DNA of 36,436 nt, from NCBI GenBank assembly GCA_001003855.1, contig LCPX01000001.1, positions 1 to 36,436 of the forward strand. The letters are read 5' to 3'. The notes below the pieces were generated by a model that was not told where the DNA came from, did no database searches, and saw only the letters and a list, made by a program, of their open reading frames with translations. Of this stretch, positions 24,675 to 35,012 are shown one piece after another; positions within the stretch are counted from its first letter, which is position 1, and every line of letters begins with the position of its first letter. This DNA is from Candidatus Moranbacteria bacterium GW2011_GWE1_49_15 (GTDB lineage: Bacteria > Patescibacteriota > Minisyncoccia > Moranbacterales > GWC2-37-73). The translations under genes were made by a program, and so were the position numbers.

Positions 24675-25976
24675 TTATTTTCCAAGCTCCTGCTCAATCT
24701 TAGCCAGGCGGTTATATTTGCAAATCCTCTCCCCCCTCGATAGCGATCCTGATTTCATGTAATCCGCTCCGGTTCCGACAGCCAAATCAGAAATGAACTC
24801 GTCGGTCGTTTCACCGCTTCTGTGCGAGATAACCGTCCTCATCTTGTTTTTCTTGGCCAGTTTCATGCAATCGAAAGTTTCCGAGAGGCTGCCGATCTGA
24901 TTCACCTTGATCAAAACGCTGTTGCAAGACCCGTGCTCGATCGCCTTCTTGAGCCTTTTGACATTGGTCACCAGAAGGTCGTCGCCGATCAACATGAGAC
25001 CTTTCTCCCCGGAGCCCATCAACCCTTTCAAGAAAGTTTTTTTCGCCAATTTCTCCGACATCTGGGCCCAACCCTCCCAATCCTCCTCATGCAAACCGTC
25101 TTCGATTGAGATGATATGGTATTTGTCGATCCATTCCTTATAAAGATTGATGAGCCTCTCCTTCTCCAGAGTCACTCCTTCCGGTTTGAGGACATAGTGG
25201 TTTTGCTTTTCCTCATAGAACGAATTGGCCGCCACGTCCAAGCCCAGGTTTACTTCGCTTCCCAAGGCATAACCGCTTTCCGAAATGGCCCTGTTGATAA
25301 GTTCAAGAGCTTTGGTGTTGCTTTCAAGCTTAGGAGAGAAACCTCCTTCGTCCCCGACGCTGGTGCTATATCCTCCAGCTGCCAATATTTTTTTCAATTT
25401 ATGGAAAATCTCACTTCCCGCCCGGAGCTGCTCGGAAAATTTACCGATGCCGTTCGGCACGATTTTGAACTCCTGCACCGAAAGGCCTGAGTCCGCGTGT
25501 TGTCCGCCGTTTAGCACATTGAACATCGGGATGGGGTTTTTCAATTTTTTTCCGCCCAGTCCTGAAATTTGCGAGATATATTCGTAGAGGGGTTTTTTTT
25601 CATGCGCCGCCGCCGCTTTGCAAACAGCTAAAGAAATTCCCAGGATAGCATTGGCTCCGAACTTGGATTTGTTTTCCGTTCCGTCCAACTCCAACATGAT
25701 TTCATCTATCTCCGCTTGGTTCTTCGCATCCTTGCCGATGAGGGCCGTCCTAAGGGGTCCTTCCACGTTGGCCACCGCCTTGAGCACGCCCAAGCCGCCA
25801 TATCTTTTCCCATCACCGTCGCGAAGCTCCAGCGCCTCGAATTTTCCAGTCGACGCTCCCGAAGGGACACCCGCCACGCCGCTGGCTCCGCTCTCCAATT
25901 CGACCGTGACCTCTATCGTAGGGTTCCCTCTTGAATCCAAAATTTCCTTGGCCAGTATTTGCTTTATTTTCGACAT
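24675..25976 (-). CDS. eno: Enolase
   Basis: 433 aa; 'AKEILDSRGNPTIEVTVELESG', 'VPSGASTGKFEALELRDGD', 'SHRSGETTDEFISDLAVGTGADYMKSGSLSRGERICKYNRLAKIE'. Confidence 0.97.
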   Translation of the reverse strand: MSKIKQILAKEILDSRGNPTIEVTVELESGASGVAGVPSGASTGKFEALELRDGDGKRYGGLGVLKAVANVEGPLRTALIGKDAKNQAEIDEIMLELDGTENKSKFGANAILGISLAVCKAAAAHEKKPLYEYISQISGLGGKKLKNPIPMFNVLNGGQHADSGLSVQEFKIVPNGIGKFSEQLRAGSEIFHKLKKILAAGGYSTSVGDEGGFSPKLESNTKALELINRAISESGYALGSEVNLGLDVAANSFYEEKQNHYVLKPEGVTLEKERLINLYKEWIDKYHIISIEDGLHEEDWEGWAQMSEKLAKKTFLKGLMGSGEKGLMLIGDDLLVTNVKRLKKAIEHGSCNSVLIKVNQIGSLSETFDCMKLAKKNKMRTVISHRSGETTDEFISDLAVGTGADYMKSGSLSRGERICKYNRLAKIEQELGK

Positions 25977-26068
25977 GATTTTTTTTGTTTTAATTACTAA
26001 TTTTTATTCTCATCCTGTTTTGATTTTAGCACAAAAAGGTCCTGATAAAAAATTACCGACGCCGACGC

Positions 26069-26665
26069 CTACTCCATCCAGTATTTGAACTTATCGAAAA
26101 GATCGAAAGTCACCACGCAAACCGTGAATATGAGATAGTAAGCCGTGAGATAAGTGAAGCTTTTGAAATACCTCATACTGTTTTCAAATTGCTCATTCGA
26201 AACTATGAGGTCCCGAGAGAGCATCATGACCCAGATATGCACGGCGAATATCAGCATGAGGGAAAAGGGCAAGATGACGAGTGAATACGGCAAACCGCTT
26301 ATGTATTGGAAAAACGATCCGAAGAAAAACAACGGCAAGATCCAGAAGGATTCACGATCCCAGAATTCATCGTTTTTCTTGAATTTATCGAAACTGGACC
26401 AATACAGAATCGGCACGCAAAAAAAGTTTATCGCCACACCCGAGATGAATATAAGCCAAGTGACCCAATTATCCTTGTTCCCGATGCTCATCCCAGGCGT
26501 CAGGAAATCTATGATGTCCAAATATATGACGACGAAAGCGAACACCAGCAGGAGGATCGACAGATAGAGGAATATCCTGCTTTTGATGTCTATTTTTCTT
26601 CCATCCAACAGACTGTTCCTGTTATTGAGAACCTTGAAATAGGACTGGTTTTCTTCTGGAAACAT
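26069..26665 (-). CDS. Hypothetical multi-pass membrane protein
   Basis: 198 aa with about five hydrophobic segments; no family recognised. Confidence 0.65.
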   Translation of the reverse strand: MFPEENQSYFKVLNNRNSLLDGRKIDIKSRIFLYLSILLLVFAFVVIYLDIIDFLTPGMSIGNKDNWVTWLIFISGVAINFFCVPILYWSSFDKFKKNDEFWDRESFWILPLFFFGSFFQYISGLPYSLVILPFSLMLIFAVHIWVMMLSRDLIVSNEQFENSMRYFKSFTYLTAYYLIFTVCVVTFDLFDKFKYWME

Positions 26666-26703
26666 AATCTTTTAAAAAAATATTTTTATTTTTAAGCTAA
26701 GCA

Positions 26704-27753
26704 TCAGCTGAGCGCCTTTATCCCTGGCATCTCGTTGCCACTGAGATATTCCAACATCGCCCCGCCTCCCGTGGAAACGAAAGAAATCTTGTCCATCAAA
26801 CCGTTCTCTTCCAGGGCTTGGACAGATTCCCCGCCGCCGACAAGGCTATATGCGCCGCTCTCGGCCACGACTCCCAAAACCTCCCGGGTGGCACGGTCAT
26901 AAGGAGCTTCCTCGAATTTACCCAGGGGGCCGTTCCAAACGACGGTACCGGACGAAAGGATGATGTCCTTGAATTTTTCCGCCGACTCTTCCCCGATATC
27001 CAGCCTATCCCCTTCGAAATCCCAGGGCAGGATGACCTTGTCCGAAAATTCCAACTTCTGATCCAATGCTTCGTTCGCGATTTTTCCCCCTACCAGGATA
27101 TGGTCATAAATTTGTTCGAATTTCTTGATGAGCGGGAGTTTGGTTTCGATCTTAGCCCCTCCGATTATCGCGGTTGCCGGACGCTTCGGATTCTCCAACA
27201 CCTTATTAAGATTTTCGATTTCTTTCTGGAGCCAGAATCCCGCATAACTCGGCAGGAATTTCGTCACGCCGGTGACCGAAGACTGGTCGCGGTGGCACAC
27301 ACTGAAAGCCTCGTTCACGAAAGCGTCGAAATTGGCAGAAAGCTTTTCGGAAAAATCCTCGTCATTCTTCTCCTCCCCTCCATGGAACCTCACGTTCTCC
27401 AGAAGCAGCACTTCCCCTTCCCCTAAATTATCCAGGGCGCTGGCGACATCCTCGCCGATGCAATCGAAAGCGAACACCACCTTTCTTTCCAAAATACTTT
27501 CCAGATCCCCAACAAGCTGGGAAAGTGAGAAACTGTCATTCTTCTTTCCTTCTGGTCTTCCCAGATGGGAACAAAGAGCTACCTTGGCCCCTTCCTGGGA
27601 GAGGACATGATCCACTGTCTCCTTACAAGCATTGAGCTTGAATTTTTCCTGGACCACTCCGTCGACGATCCCCACGTTGAAATCCGCCCTGACCAAAACC
27701 TTCTTATTCTCCAAAACGGCGTCTTGTATCTTTTTCATATTTTTATTTTGCAT
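26704..27753 (-). CDS. pgk: Phosphoglycerate kinase
   Basis: 349 aa; 'KVLVRADFNV', 'LCSHLGRPEG', 'LLLENVRFH', 'IIGGAKIETKLPLI', 'VVWNGPLGKFE'. Confidence 0.95.
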   Translation of the reverse strand: MQNKNMKKIQDAVLENKKVLVRADFNVGIVDGVVQEKFKLNACKETVDHVLSQEGAKVALCSHLGRPEGKKNDSFSLSQLVGDLESILERKVVFAFDCIGEDVASALDNLGEGEVLLLENVRFHGGEEKNDEDFSEKLSANFDAFVNEAFSVCHRDQSSVTGVTKFLPSYAGFWLQKEIENLNKVLENPKRPATAIIGGAKIETKLPLIKKFEQIYDHILVGGKIANEALDQKLEFSDKVILPWDFEGDRLDIGEESAEKFKDIILSSGTVVWNGPLGKFEEAPYDRATREVLGVVAESGAYSLVGGGESVQALEENGLMDKISFVSTGGGAMLEYLSGNEMPGIKALS

Positions 27754-27775
27754 TCGTTAATTCCCGCGCTTTTAT

Positions 27776-28897
27776 TTAAAATTTTATTTTACCCATCCCC
27801 AAAATCCCGATAATCACTCCCATCGCCGCGGTCACCGCGGTGAAAACCCAGGCGCGCATCACGACTTTCGGTTCAGGCCAGCCCTTGGCTTCGAAATGAT
27901 GGTGGAGCGGAGCCGCCAAAAAAACTTTGCGCTTGAAGAATTTCTTGGATATAAGCTGGATGACGACACTCCCGGATTCCAAAACGTACACAAAAACGAT
28001 GATATAGAGGATGGCCACGGAATTGGTCAACAGCGCCACCACGCCCAAAGTGGTTCCGAGGCTCATGGCTCCGGTATCCCCCATGAAAAACCTGGCCGGG
28101 TAGATATTGAACCAAAGGAAAGCCAGCAATGCACCTGAAAGGGCGGCGCAAAACGAAGCGAGATCGATCTTGTTCTGGAAAAAAGCGATGAGAGCGAAAG
28201 ACGAAAAAGCCATGGTCAAAACCCCGGCATTGAGCCCGTCCAACCCGTCGGTCTCGTTCGAAGACACCGCGGCCGAAATGATCACGAAAATAAACAAGGG
28301 GATATACCAAAGACCGATGGAAAAATCACCTAAAGCCGGGACATGGATCCTATCCCAACCGAGCTTGTAATAGAACCACCAGGCGCCGACTCCCGCGATA
28401 ATAAGAAGCCACCAGAGCCTCTTGGCGAATCTCATGCCGCCCCCCTTGTTCGAACCCCATCCTTTGACGCTCATGAAATCGTCGAAAAGTCCCAAGACGC
28501 CGGCCGTGACCAAGGCGAAGAGCGGAAGCCACACTTGCGAACGGCTGAAAAAGTCCAACCTGGCCAAGAAGGAAAAATTGAAAAGCGTCGCCAAATACGG
28601 CAGGAGATAATGCGAGGCAATCACCAAAACGAGCACGGAAAACCAGACTATGACGCCACCCATGGTCGGCGTTCCCGATTTTCCCGCATGGAGACTGCTG
28701 ACGTAGGTAAGTTCCTTTCCCGTCACGTCGGTCTTTTTGATCTTGATGCCGATTTTGTATTTGTATAGGATGTGGGTCCAAAGGGGCGTGAGCGCGAACG
28801 CCAAAGCGAAGGCCAGCACTCCGGTAAAGAGCACCTTGATTAAATTTATAATTTCCGGCACGGTGTGTATTTGGGCGAAAGACATAAAAAGTTTCAA
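27776..28897 (-). CDS. mraY: Phospho-N-acetylmuramoyl-pentapeptide-transferase
   Basis: 373 aa; 'KSGTPTMGGVIVW', 'DGLDGLNAGV', 'FFMGDTGAMSLG', 'APLHHHFEAKGWPEPKVVMRAW'. Confidence 0.95.
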   Translation of the reverse strand: MKLFMSFAQIHTVPEIINLIKVLFTGVLAFALAFALTPLWTHILYKYKIGIKIKKTDVTGKELTYVSSLHAGKSGTPTMGGVIVWFSVLVLVIASHYLLPYLATLFNFSFLARLDFFSRSQVWLPLFALVTAGVLGLFDDFMSVKGWGSNKGGGMRFAKRLWWLLIIAGVGAWWFYYKLGWDRIHVPALGDFSIGLWYIPLFIFVIISAAVSSNETDGLDGLNAGVLTMAFSSFALIAFFQNKIDLASFCAALSGALLAFLWFNIYPARFFMGDTGAMSLGTTLGVVALLTNSVAILYIIVFVYVLESGSVVIQLISKKFFKRKVFLAAPLHHHFEAKGWPEPKVVMRAWVFTAVTAAMGVIIGILGMGKIKF

Positions 28898-28998
28898 GTT
28901 TATAAAGTTTAGAAAATTCCTAAGGCTTTTGGATTCCCGTTCGGATCCCGCTTTATGAACTTTACGGACTTTACGAACTTTTCATCTGCGCGCAAACC

Positions 28999-30006
28999 CT
29001 ATCTCCATTCGTGCGAATCGAAAGCCCAACTGGACATCATCTTTATATCCTGCCACCTGTAAGGGTCATCCAACAATACGCTGATGATAGTGTGCTTCCT
29101 GGTCTCGTCCTGGGTAACCATCAGAAGGGATTGCCCCGCCAAAGGCGTGAATCCCGTCTTGCACCCAAGAAGATTCGGGACTTCATCCATGACCAAATCC
29201 GTATTCAGGATCGAGTGCTCTATGGCTCCATCCGTAGAATAAATGGGCGTGTTGCTCGGAAGTTTCGATATCCTCCAAATCTCGTCGAATTCCAACGAAT
29301 GCGCGGCTATGCGGGCGATATCATAAGCGGAAGAATAGCAAGTTTCCTCCTTGCCGTCCTTCTCCAAGCCCGACGGAGTGCAAAAATTGGAATCCGTGAG
29401 ACCCATCTCCTTCGCACGCTTGTTCATCATGGCGACGAATTTTTCCTCCGTGCCGCCGATATGCTTTCCGAGAGCCGTCGCGGCGTCGTTCGCGCTGTTC
29501 ATCAGCATGGCCATCAAAAGGCTTCTCACGCTGATCTCCTCGCCGACCTTCAGGCGCTGGCTAATGCAATATCCGGACCTGGGACAACCTATCTTGGTTC
29601 CGATGATATAGACGGCGTCCTCATCTATGATCACCGGTTCGTCGAGATCCTCGACGTTTTCCATGACCATCACGGCGGTCATGAGCTTGGTCAGCGATGC
29701 GATCTGGCGCCTCTGCTTTCCATTGTCATAATGAAGAATGGTCCCGCTTTCGGCGTCCAAAATCAAAGACGCGTGCGCGTTAGGAACGGCCAAATCCTGC
29801 ACGCCCTCTTTCCTTGTAGGCTGGAATTGGGCAGGAGGCAAAACCTTATCCAAAGAAAGCTGCTCCTCCTTCTGAGTCTCGACCCCCTTTACCTGCTCGA
29901 GGACAGCCGGATCCTGCTCTTTTCCCGACGCCCAGTTTCCAGGAAAAACCAAAAAGGAGTTCAAGGGGAAAACGACCGTCATTAACATTAGGACTATGGT
30001 GTTCAT
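28999..30006 (-). CDS. D-alanyl-D-alanine carboxypeptidase (penicillin-binding protein 5/6 family)
   Basis: SxxK 'ASLTKLMTAVMV', SxN 'NSANDAATALG', KTG 'GCKTGFTPLAGQSLL'. Start chosen at MNTIVLML (ORF opens at 30027). Confidence 0.93.
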   Translation of the reverse strand: MNTIVLMLMTVVFPLNSFLVFPGNWASGKEQDPAVLEQVKGVETQKEEQLSLDKVLPPAQFQPTRKEGVQDLAVPNAHASLILDAESGTILHYDNGKQRRQIASLTKLMTAVMVMENVEDLDEPVIIDEDAVYIIGTKIGCPRSGYCISQRLKVGEEISVRSLLMAMLMNSANDAATALGKHIGGTEEKFVAMMNKRAKEMGLTDSNFCTPSGLEKDGKEETCYSSAYDIARIAAHSLEFDEIWRISKLPSNTPIYSTDGAIEHSILNTDLVMDEVPNLLGCKTGFTPLAGQSLLMVTQDETRKHTIISVLLDDPYRWQDIKMMSSWAFDSHEWR

Positions 30007-30013
30007 GATTGGA

Positions 30014-30562
30014 CTATTGCTTCTCAATGATTGAATTTATCCGTTCGTCTACAGACAGTGTACCATACTCCGGGAGATTTTCCACCTTCTCGATCCCTAA
30101 TTTTTTCAAAAAATCGAAAGAAACAGAATACACGAATCCGCGCGCATCTTTGGGGTTGTTCACCCTTTCAGCCAATCCCCTCATGGAAAGATTCCTCAAG
30201 GTATACGAGCAGTTCACCCCCCTGATCGCCTCGATCTCCGCTTTCGAAATAGGACCGCGGTATGCGATGATCGAGAGGACCTCGAGCGCCGCCGATGAAA
30301 GAGGTCCTTCGAGCTCGTTTTTCACCAAACTCTCCACGAATTCCGCGTTCTCGGAAGCCGATACCAATTGGACTTCGCCGCCCTTGGCGATCAACATGAG
30401 TCCGCTGGACGAAGCCGAATATTGCGCGGATAATTCCTCAATGGCACTTTCGATTTCCCCGGATCCAAGCCCGATGATTTGGGCCAGCTTGGAAACCTTG
30501 ATCGGCTCCCCGCTCACGAACAACAGGCTTTCTATGACCGATTTCAATTTGTTCTTATCCAT
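30014..30562 (-). CDS. scpB: Segregation and condensation protein B
   Basis: 'KSVIESLLFVSGEPIKVSKLAQIIG' and 'SSAALEVLSIIAYRGPISKAEIEAIRGVNCSYTLRNLSMRGL'. Confidence 0.95.
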   Translation of the reverse strand: MDKNKLKSVIESLLFVSGEPIKVSKLAQIIGLGSGEIESAIEELSAQYSASSSGLMLIAKGGEVQLVSASENAEFVESLVKNELEGPLSSAALEVLSIIAYRGPISKAEIEAIRGVNCSYTLRNLSMRGLAERVNNPKDARGFVYSVSFDFLKKLGIEKVENLPEYGTLSVDERINSIIEKQ

Positions 30563-30700
30563 AATGTTTTTTTACTGATTTTATTGAAAAATGAAAATTG
30601 TTGATTGGAAAACAGAAAATGGTTCAGGAAATTTGAAATTAGAAACTGGTTCTTTTTTCCGATTTCCGTTTTCTTAAACTACTTTCCAATTTCTTTTCAA

Positions 30701-31411
30701 CTAATTTCTTTCGCTGTGTCTCATCTTTATCTCCTGGAAAATCCCTTCCTGCTCCACATGGACGACCTTCTGCTTCACCAACTCAAGCAAAGCCAGAAAT
30801 GACACGACGACTTCGATGCGGTCGTTCGAAGCGGCCACCATTTCAGAGAATGTCGAGACCACCTTTCTCCTCAGGGTGTCCTGGAGATGCATAATCCTGT
30901 CCTCCAAGGTCAAAACCTCCTTGACCACTTCTTCCTCCAGTTTTTCCAAAATAGGAATCCCGCCCAGAACCTTTCCGAAGGATTTTTCCAGATCGGCCCC
31001 GCTGATTTTTTCCGGCGGGCAGAAAACCGATTCAAACCCCACGTAACTGTCGCGCGAAAAACAGACCCTGTTCGCGTCGACAAGCTCGGCGATTTTCAAC
31101 GAGATATCCTTGAACTTCCTATACTCCGCCAATTGGTGCTCCAAATCCTTGATTTCCTCCTCTTCCTCCTCGGAAAAACGCAACAGCGGCAACAGCGCTT
31201 TCGATTTTATCAAGATCAGCTTGGAAGCCACGGACAAGAATTGGGAGAGATTCTCCAGCGAGATGTTCTCGCGGTTGCCGATATATTCCAGATACTGGTC
31301 GGCCACGCGCGAAAGGCTCACCCTGGTTATATCCAATTTGTCCTGCTCGATCAGTTGCAGCAAAAGATCCAGCGGCCCTTCGAATTGTTCTATCCTGATG
31401 TTGTATGTCAT
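30701..31411 (-). CDS. scpA: Segregation and condensation protein A
   Basis: 'EQFEGPLDLLLQLIEQDKLDITRVSLSRVADQYLEYI' and 'LSQFLSVASKLILIKSKALLP'. Confidence 0.95.
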   Translation of the reverse strand: MTYNIRIEQFEGPLDLLLQLIEQDKLDITRVSLSRVADQYLEYIGNRENISLENLSQFLSVASKLILIKSKALLPLLRFSEEEEEEIKDLEHQLAEYRKFKDISLKIAELVDANRVCFSRDSYVGFESVFCPPEKISGADLEKSFGKVLGGIPILEKLEEEVVKEVLTLEDRIMHLQDTLRRKVVSTFSEMVAASNDRIEVVVSFLALLELVKQKVVHVEQEGIFQEIKMRHSERN

Positions 31412-31420
31412 ATGGATTCG

Positions 31421-32716
31421 CTAAAATTTTCCAGTTTTGATCATCTTCCTTATATCGAATCTTCTTTCCAGCGCACGCCAGAAATTCCATCGGTTGCCTG
31501 CCGTTTTCGCCCCGTTCTTGATCATGATTTCCTCTTCGGAAAGATTATCGACCAACCCCATAGCCGGAACGATCCCCAAAAACATCACCATGCCTGTGAA
31601 TATAAACACCGCTTTCATCGAAAAAAACAGCAGGATCAATGAAGCGAACATCGGTCCCAAGATGAACGCCACCGGACTCGCCGTTCGGAAAAAATCAATG
31701 ACGTCGATATCCCCGGCGTCCACTTGTTTATAGAAATACGAATCCCGCAGGATCTCCAATATGGAAGCGCCGACCCTGGTGACCATCAACACCGCCAGCC
31801 AGACGAAAAAACTCGGGCTCTCGATCGAATAGATATAAGTGGTGGAAAATCCCAGCAACAACAGTGAACCGATGATCATCTCCTTCTCGCCGAATTTCCT
31901 ATCGGCCAGCATCCCTGCGGGATATTGCAACACCAAGTACGGCACGTGGATCAAGGAAATAATGAGCCCGATCTGGGCCCAGCTCAGCCCCTGGTTCAAA
32001 AGATAAATGGGCATATAAACGACCATGAGGGTGTAGAAAATTTCCAGGACCGTGGAAACTATATATATGCCCCTCAAATTCTTGTCAGCCATTACCTTTT
32101 TCATCAATTTCCTTATGCCGGGGACTTCGCGCATTTCCGCTTTCATCATCCTGAAATGCAAAAGAGTCACGATGAAAAAGATGGAGTTAAGGAGCATTCC
32201 GAAAAGAAAAACGCTTGGAAATCCGAATTTTCCCAAAAGTTGGGTAGAAACGACCGGTCCGACCATATACCCCAAAGAGTGCGCCACCAAATAAAGACCC
32301 CTGATCCTTCCCGAAACCTTGTCCATGGAAAAGCTTTCCAAGATGATGTCCATCTCCACCCAGGTTATATAGGAAAGCATCAGGAATCCGACCACGAGAA
32401 CGGCGTCGAAACTTGCGACCGGCAGAATTCCCAACATCGTCAAAATCACGATTTTGACGAACTGCAGGACGAAAAATATCCTGGCTTTGCCGAACTTGTT
32501 GATGAGCTTGTGAAAGTTGAGGAGCAGAAAGAAAAGCGCCAGATAAGTGAAAGAATAAACGATTCCCACGTTCGCCTCCCCGACGGACTCTTCCAGGTAA
32601 CTCGAGATGATGTAGTACAAAGAAGAACCCCCGACCCCCATCAGGAATGAGAGGAAAGTGATGAGCTTTATTTTCTTCTTGTCGATCCTTTCGTGGTGTT
32701 TTTTCTTAATAGGCAT
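31421..32716 (-). CDS. MFS transporter
   Basis: 431 aa, ~12 TM; 'AGMLADRKFGEKEMIIGSLLLLG'. Confidence 0.85.
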   Translation of the reverse strand: MPIKKKHHERIDKKKIKLITFLSFLMGVGGSSLYYIISSYLEESVGEANVGIVYSFTYLALFFLLLNFHKLINKFGKARIFFVLQFVKIVILTMLGILPVASFDAVLVVGFLMLSYITWVEMDIILESFSMDKVSGRIRGLYLVAHSLGYMVGPVVSTQLLGKFGFPSVFLFGMLLNSIFFIVTLLHFRMMKAEMREVPGIRKLMKKVMADKNLRGIYIVSTVLEIFYTLMVVYMPIYLLNQGLSWAQIGLIISLIHVPYLVLQYPAGMLADRKFGEKEMIIGSLLLLGFSTTYIYSIESPSFFVWLAVLMVTRVGASILEILRDSYFYKQVDAGDIDVIDFFRTASPVAFILGPMFASLILLFFSMKAVFIFTGMVMFLGIVPAMGLVDNLSEEEIMIKNGAKTAGNRWNFWRALERRFDIRKMIKTGKF

Positions 32717-32756
32717 GAGGTTTTCTTTTTGTTTTACTCCTAAAGATTCCGATTCC

Positions 32757-34196
32757 CTAGACGATTTTTTTCTTGGCAGGCTTCTTGTCTTTCGCGGCGA
32801 CCTTCGGGATTTTTATGCCGACCTCGGCGAGCTGCCTTTCTTCGACCGCGCTCGGCGCTCCCATCAGCATGTCTTCCGCTTCGCCGTTTTTGGCGAAAGG
32901 GATCACTTCGCGGATGTTCGGTTCGTTCTGAAGGAGCATAACCAACCTGTCGAATCCGAGGGCTATTCCTCCGTGAGGAGGAGTTCCCATTTCGAAAGCT
33001 TCCAACATATGCCCATATTCCCTCTGCACCCTGTCCTCAGGAATTCCCATGATGTCCAAAACTTTTTTAAGAGCTTCAGGTCTGTGGTTTCGGATGCTAC
33101 CGCCTCCGATTTCATAACCGTTAAGCACGACGTCATATTGCGTCGTCAAAATTTCAGCGACGTCTTTCTTGTCCATCAGCATCCGCATGTGTTCAGGCTT
33201 CGGGGAAGAGAAAGGGTTGTGCGTGAATGTCCAACCCGTGGCGGAATTTTCATCTTTCTCGAAGAACGGGAAATCGACGACCCAGCAGAACGCCAGAAGG
33301 TTCGGGTCGTTCTTGTCGGTCCTGATGTCCGGCCTGTCACTTCCGTATTTCTCCATCGCGTCCTTGTAAGTTATGCGAGGAAAAGGAACCGCCTGGATCT
33401 TCTTTTCAGGATAAAGCTCGGTCACGGTTTTGATGAGCATAGTTTCGATAGTATCCATGACGTCCTCCTGCTCCACGAAGCTCATTTCCAAATCCAACTG
33501 GGTGAATTCCGGCTGGCGGTCCCCACGAGTGTCCTCGTCGCGGAAACACTTGGCGACCTGGAAATACCTCTCGACTCCGGCGGTCATCAGAAGCTGTTTG
33601 TATTGCTGGGGAGACTGTGGAAGAGCGTAGAATTTTCCTTTGTAAATCCTGGACGGAACGATATAATCGCGCGCTCCTTCCGCGGTGGATTTTCCAAGGA
33701 CCGGCGTTTCCACCTCTAAAAATCCCTCCTTTTCCAAGTGGTCCCTGAAAAACTTGGTTATTTTTCCGCGCTGGAAGATATTGCTCTTCATCCTTTCGGT
33801 CCGAAGATCCAAATATCTATGCTTGAGTCTGAGTTCTTCGCTCACGTCCTTGGTATCCTTGTTTATCTCGAAAGGCAACGCCTTGCATTCGTTAAGGATC
33901 AAAAGTTTCTCGACTTCCATTTCCACTCCGCCGGTCACCGATTTCTCGTTCCTGGCGCTCTGTGGCCTTTCCTTCACGGCGCCTTCGATCTCGATCACGA
34001 ACTCGTTGCGGATCTTCTTGGCTTCTTCATAAACTTCCACGTGGTCAGGGATGATCACCGTCTGGATGATTCCGGTCTTATCGCGAAGGTCGATAAAAAT
34101 GATCTTCCCATGGTCGCGGCGGTTATGCACCCATCCGGCCAATTTCACCGTTTCTCCCACATGTTTGACTGTCTCTGCGATAAAAATGCGTTTCAT
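32757..34196 (-). CDS. aspS: Aspartyl-tRNA synthetase
   Basis: 479 aa; 'LAGWVHNRRDHGKIIFIDLRDKTGIIQTV', 'HRYLDLRTERM', 'FRDEDTRGDRQPEFTQLDLEMSF', 'HGGIALGFDRLVMLL'. Confidence 0.97.
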   Translation of the reverse strand: MKRIFIAETVKHVGETVKLAGWVHNRRDHGKIIFIDLRDKTGIIQTVIIPDHVEVYEEAKKIRNEFVIEIEGAVKERPQSARNEKSVTGGVEMEVEKLLILNECKALPFEINKDTKDVSEELRLKHRYLDLRTERMKSNIFQRGKITKFFRDHLEKEGFLEVETPVLGKSTAEGARDYIVPSRIYKGKFYALPQSPQQYKQLLMTAGVERYFQVAKCFRDEDTRGDRQPEFTQLDLEMSFVEQEDVMDTIETMLIKTVTELYPEKKIQAVPFPRITYKDAMEKYGSDRPDIRTDKNDPNLLAFCWVVDFPFFEKDENSATGWTFTHNPFSSPKPEHMRMLMDKKDVAEILTTQYDVVLNGYEIGGGSIRNHRPEALKKVLDIMGIPEDRVQREYGHMLEAFEMGTPPHGGIALGFDRLVMLLQNEPNIREVIPFAKNGEAEDMLMGAPSAVEERQLAEVGIKIPKVAAKDKKPAKKKIV

Positions 34197-34214
34197 ATGT
34201 TTTCAAATTTTAAA

Positions 34215-35012
34215 TTATTTCTTCAACAGCTCCCCGACTTTCCTGGAAAGATCGCTCGGGACTATGTGGGTCTTGAGGAAAAACTCCGCGACCCCCATCG
34301 CCTTCACCCCCTCGATTTTTTCATCCGGAACGGATGCTGAAATCGCTATGATAGGGATGTTCTTCGTTTTCTCGTCGGCTTTGAGGCGGGAGATTATCTC
34401 CTCTCCGGTCATCGCCGGCATAACCATGTCCGTGATGATGAGGTCATAGTTCCCGTTCGCCACTTCTTTGATGCCCCAGGCACCGTTATTGGCTTTCACC
34501 ACTTCATATCCGTCATCCTCGAGTTTTTTTCCGAACATTTCCAAAAATATCTCCTCATCTTCTATCAGCAAAAGCTTACCTTTTCTAGCTCCATCCGAAG
34601 AATTACCGTCTTTCCTGTTCCTGTTCTTGTCCTGCTCGGAGTATTGGTTGAGGAGCCTTCGGATTTCCACCACGAGTTCGGACGGCGTATATTGCATCTT
34701 GCCGATGAATCCTTCGGCGCCGTTTTCAAGAGCTTCTTTTTGGACATCGGACGGATTAAGATTGCTGAAAATGATCACTCTTATGTTCTTATCATAGTTT
34801 CCGCTTCTCTTGATTTCCTTCAGCACATCCATTCCGCTCATCTCGGGAAGCACCATATCCAGCAAAACCAGATCGAAATTCTCCATACCCACATATTTGA
34901 GCACCTCTTTCCCGGTTTTCGCGTTGACGAAATCGAAACCGGCCGATTCGAACTTGTTCCGATATATGTCGGCGATCATCTGGTCGTCCTCGACAAGAAG
35001 TATTTTAGCCAT
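34215..35012 (-). CDS. Double-receiver (REC-REC) response regulator
   Basis: Two REC domains: 'ILLVEDDQMIADIY...DLVLLDMVLPEMSG' and 'LLLIEDEEIFLEMF...DLIITDMVMPAMTG'. Start chosen at MAKILLVEDD. Confidence 0.93.
   Translation of the reverse strand: MAKILLVEDDQMIADIYRNKFESAGFDFVNAKTGKEVLKYVGMENFDLVLLDMVLPEMSGMDVLKEIKRSGNYDKNIRVIIFSNLNPSDVQKEALENGAEGFIGKMQYTPSELVVEIRRLLNQYSEQDKNRNRKDGNSSDGARKGKLLLIEDEEIFLEMFGKKLEDDGYEVVKANNGAWGIKEVANGNYDLIITDMVMPAMTGEEIISRLKADEKTKNIPIIAISASVPDEKIEGVKAMGVAEFFLKTHIVPSDLSRKVGELLKK

Noticed and set aside
29011-29985. 324-aa plus-strand ORF opposite the D,D-carboxypeptidase gene
   Set aside because: Antisense shadow; the minus-strand gene has all three PBP motifs.
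32658-33719. 353-aa plus-strand ORF opposite aspS
   Set aside because: Antisense shadow of aspS; composition is typical of a complementary frame.
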